Position numbers and translations under genes: made by a program
The notes under the pieces: model-generated
Databases searched by the model: none
Told to the model about the DNA's origin: nothing
Seen by the model: only the letters and a program-made list of their open reading frames with translations
DNA from: a virus
IMG/VR virus record: IMGVR_UViG_3300042458_000668
Coordinates: 1 to 20,434 of that record
DNA: 20,434 bases
Direction: 5' to 3' (one strand)
Shown: in pieces, positions 18,882-20,434 of the stretch
Position numbering within the stretch: the stretch's first letter is position 1
Layout: every line of letters starts with the position of its first letter

Positions 18882-19106
18882 ATGGTGAAAAAAGCTGAAA
18901 TATTGAGTCAGGAGTTTAAACTCACGTTTGCGCAAGATTCGGACTGCCTTAGTACGGAAGATCAATTCTTAACAATCAAAACTGATAACGGTGGTGGTGG
19001 TGACTTCTTTGTAATTGAAACAGAAAGATGGTCGTTTGATTCCTTTGATGAGTTAATTGAGTTGTTTAATAAGTTTAAAGAAAAACACGAAAAAATCAAA
19101 GAATAA
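18882..19106 (+). CDS. Hypothetical protein (74 aa)
   Basis: No family is recognised. The protein has I-L-S-Q-E-F-K-L-T-F, a G-G-G-G-D-F-F-V-I-E-T turn-strand and a charged helical C terminus. It is the first gene behind the element at 18861 and is followed by the two lipoprotein genes. Confidence 0.7.
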   Translation: MVKKAEILSQEFKLTFAQDSDCLSTEDQFLTIKTDNGGGGDFFVIETERWSFDSFDELIELFNKFKEKHEKIKE

Positions 19107-19111
19107 AATTT

Positions 19112-19357
19112 ATGAAAAAATTAATGTTTATTATGTTATTGGGTATAACTTCCTGTACCATGAAAGAATATAAGTATGAAATTCATGGTAAAGTTAATGT
19201 TTCTACTTCAGGTTCAAACCAAATGAGAGATGCGATATGGTTAACGGACACAATTAGTTTTGATGGTGATACCGCATATTACTTTAATAGTGACGGGTCT
19301 CAGGTAAGAATTAGTCCACCATATACTTTAATTAACAAATCTTTAAATAAAAAATAG
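19112..19357 (+). CDS. Small lipoprotein (81 aa)
   Basis: The N terminus is a lipoprotein signal peptide: K-K at residues 2-3, a hydrophobic core L-M-F-I-M-L-L-G and the lipobox G-I-T-S-C15. The mature part of 66 residues is beta-rich and soluble, starting C-T-M-K-E-Y-K. In Bacteroidota, acidic residues soon after the cysteine can direct lipoproteins to the cell surface; one Glu at +4 is present, too little to decide. Phage lipoproteins are known to block receptors and prevent superinfection (T5 Llp), a possible but unproven role. Confidence 0.8.
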   Translation: MKKLMFIMLLGITSCTMKEYKYEIHGKVNVSTSGSNQMRDAIWLTDTISFDGDTAYYFNSDGSQVRISPPYTLINKSLNKK

Positions 19358-19361
19358 TAAA

Positions 19362-19625
19362 ATGAAAAAAGTTTTTTTAGCAATTTTAATGGGTGTTATG
19401 ATAACATCTTGTACAGAAAATTCAAGAGTTAGAAACTTTGGAGGGGATGGAACCCTTAGATTACCAAAAGGACAAAAGTTGGTTAATATTACTTGGAAAG
19501 AAACTCAGCTTTGGTATTTAACAAGACCAATGACATCAAAGGACTCTTGTCAAACATATACATTTCAGGAAGAATCGTCTTTGGGTTTGATAGAAGGAAC
19601 GTACACAATAATTGAAACTAAGTAA
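19362..19625 (+). CDS. Small lipoprotein (87 aa)
   Basis: A second lipoprotein signal is seen: K-K, the core V-F-L-A-I-L-M-G-V-M and lipobox I-T-S-C17. The mature domain carries W-K-E-T-Q-L-W-Y-L-T-R-P-M and Y-T-F-Q-E-E-S-S-L-G-L-I-E-G-T-Y. I recognise this as a small domain that recurs in phage genomes, often without a signal peptide, with no known function. It lies four bases after the first lipoprotein gene, so the two are probably made together and may act at the same membrane. Confidence 0.8.
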   Translation: MKKVFLAILMGVMITSCTENSRVRNFGGDGTLRLPKGQKLVNITWKETQLWYLTRPMTSKDSCQTYTFQEESSLGLIEGTYTIIETK

Positions 19626-19626
19626 T

Positions 19627-20361
19627 ATGAGTTTATTTAAAATTTATGAGGTAGGTGGAAAAGTTAGAGATGAGATCTTAGGTCTTCAATCTAAAGACGT
19701 TGACTATGTTGCGGTTCCAAGTGATACGTTATTGGAAAAGTACAAAAGTGCTCATGAAATGTTTGTTATTTTGGAGACATTCCTTACTAATGAAAAGTTT
19801 GAGATATTTCTTTCAACTCCTGATTGTTTCACTGTTAGAGCTAAGTTCCCTAAGGATCACAAATATCAAGGTGTTGCAGACTTTGTAATGGCTCGTAAAG
19901 AGATTGGGTATGTGGAAGGTACAAGAACACCTATCGTTGTTCCAGGAACCCTTAAAGATGATTTGGAACGTAGGGATTTCACTGTTAACGCAATGGCAAA
20001 AGATGATGATGGTGAGATTATAGATTTGTTTGATGGAATGAAGGATTTAGGGAAGATGGTTTTAAGTACACCACTACCAACAAAACAAACATTTGATGAT
20101 GATCCACTTCGTGTCTTAAGAGCAATTAGATTTGCAATCACAAAAGGGTTTAGTTTGAAACACTTGGATTACTACATCAACAACTACAATTACGAAACAA
20201 AGATGAAGGTTGTTTCTTCTGAAAGAATCCGTGAGGAGTTGTTGAAATGTTTCAAACACGACACCATGTTGACTTTGGATATGTTAAACGATTACCCAAC
20301 GTTAAAAAGATATATTTTTGAAAACAAATTAATGTGGTTAAAACCCACAATGGAAATTTAA
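19627..20361 (+). CDS. CCA-adding-enzyme / poly(A)-polymerase-type nucleotidyltransferase, short form
   Basis: The 244-residue protein has the class II tRNA nucleotidyltransferase head: V-G-G-K-V-R-D near residues 9-15, the metal-binding pair K-D-V-D-Y, the motif R-R-D-F-T-V-N-A-M-A, and D-P-L-R-V-L-R-A-I-R-F-A with a following E-R-I-R-E-E-L. These add CCA to tRNA 3' ends. Cellular enzymes usually have about 400 residues; here the body and tail domains that measure the tRNA are largely missing. It may be a minimal phage form, or a different nucleotidyltransferase such as one for A or C additions. The ATG at 19627, one base after the previous stop, is preferred over a TTG at 19612. Confidence 0.8.
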   Translation: MSLFKIYEVGGKVRDEILGLQSKDVDYVAVPSDTLLEKYKSAHEMFVILETFLTNEKFEIFLSTPDCFTVRAKFPKDHKYQGVADFVMARKEIGYVEGTRTPIVVPGTLKDDLERRDFTVNAMAKDDDGEIIDLFDGMKDLGKMVLSTPLPTKQTFDDDPLRVLRAIRFAITKGFSLKHLDYYINNYNYETKMKVVSSERIREELLKCFKHDTMLTLDMLNDYPTLKRYIFENKLMWLKPTMEI

Positions 20362-20367
20362 TAAATT

Positions 20368-20434
20368 ATGGAAAATAGAAGTAAACATTACGGAGACGTA
20401 GACAAATGGGTAAGAAAAGTAATTGATTCATGTG
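20368..20434 (+). CDS. Partial hypothetical protein, cut by the window end
   Basis: An ATG six bases after the nucleotidyltransferase stop opens a frame that runs to the end of the window (22 codons). It starts M-E-N-R-S-K-H-Y-G-D-V-D-K-W. Only the N terminus is available; the pattern resembles small phage hypothetical proteins, and no function can be given. Confidence 0.5.
   Translation, partial: MENRSKHYGDVDKWVRKVIDSC

Noticed and set aside
19866-20141. Minus-strand frame of 91 codons inside the nucleotidyltransferase gene
   Set aside because: The plus frame carries the conserved RRDFTVNAMA and DPLRVLRAIRFA motifs in the same stretch.

Overview
The window looks like a stretch of a large tailed-phage genome, or a metagenomic contig of one, whose host is probably a member of the Bacteroidota such as a marine or freshwater flavobacterium. 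It is AT-rich, densely packed, and has all but one gene on the + strand. Many stop/start overlaps are of the ATGA or TAATG type. Shine-Dalgarno sequences are essentially absent and gene starts are A-rich, and several genes are preceded by the Bacteroidota promoter element TAnnTTTG. Genes typical of phages (DUF3310, a free-standing HNH homing endonuclease, small acidic hypotheticals, peptidoglycan-binding virion-type proteins) lie among enzyme genes. No terminase, portal, capsid or tail-sheath gene is present, so the phage assignment rests on gene content and style.

Layout. 6-1997: DUF3310 protein, a dTDP-glucose 4,6-dehydratase-like sugar enzyme and a DNA methyltransferase, ending in a terminator. 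2044-4311: a possible 17-residue peptide, a DHH-family phosphoesterase, a minus-strand DUF192 gene and a Nudix hydrolase sharing a 23-bp divergent promoter region. 4347-4451: a candidate small RNA with its own promoter and terminator. 4498-5211: two small genes and a structured 3' end. 5272-7827: a 70-residue and a 779-residue peptidoglycan-binding protein. 7922-9196: small protein, polynucleotide kinase, metallophosphoesterase. 9223-10458: HExxH protein. 10496-12398: small genes and an Rnl5-like RNA ligase. 12450-13293: homing-endonuclease unit. 13321-14981: small genes and a TKWCTA-motif protein. 15054-16550: Ala-rich, membrane-segment, annexin-like, peptidoglycan-binding protein. 16626-20361: small proteins, a HAD protein, two lipoproteins and a short CCA-adding-type nucleotidyltransferase. 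20368 onward: a partial gene.

Three themes connect the genes. First, two promoter types alternate: TAnnTTTG (host-like, probably early or middle) and TATTTATA (probably late). In several cases the element lies only 3-5 bases before the start codon, which implies leaderless mRNAs. Second, four proteins (genes at 5272, 5488, 9223, 15054) share a short N-terminal tag ending in L-N/V-E followed by a small or polar residue. This resembles the capsid-targeting and prohead-protease cleavage signals of T4-like phages, and all four are in TATTTATA transcription units. They may be proteins packaged into or built into the virion. Third, a dispersed RNA-repair set (kinase, phosphatase, RNA ligase, a HAD protein of the RNA-repair-associated type, and a CCA-adding-type enzyme) sits in the TAnnTTTG units and could counter host tRNA cleavage. 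All functional statements come from motif reading by eye; no database search was run.
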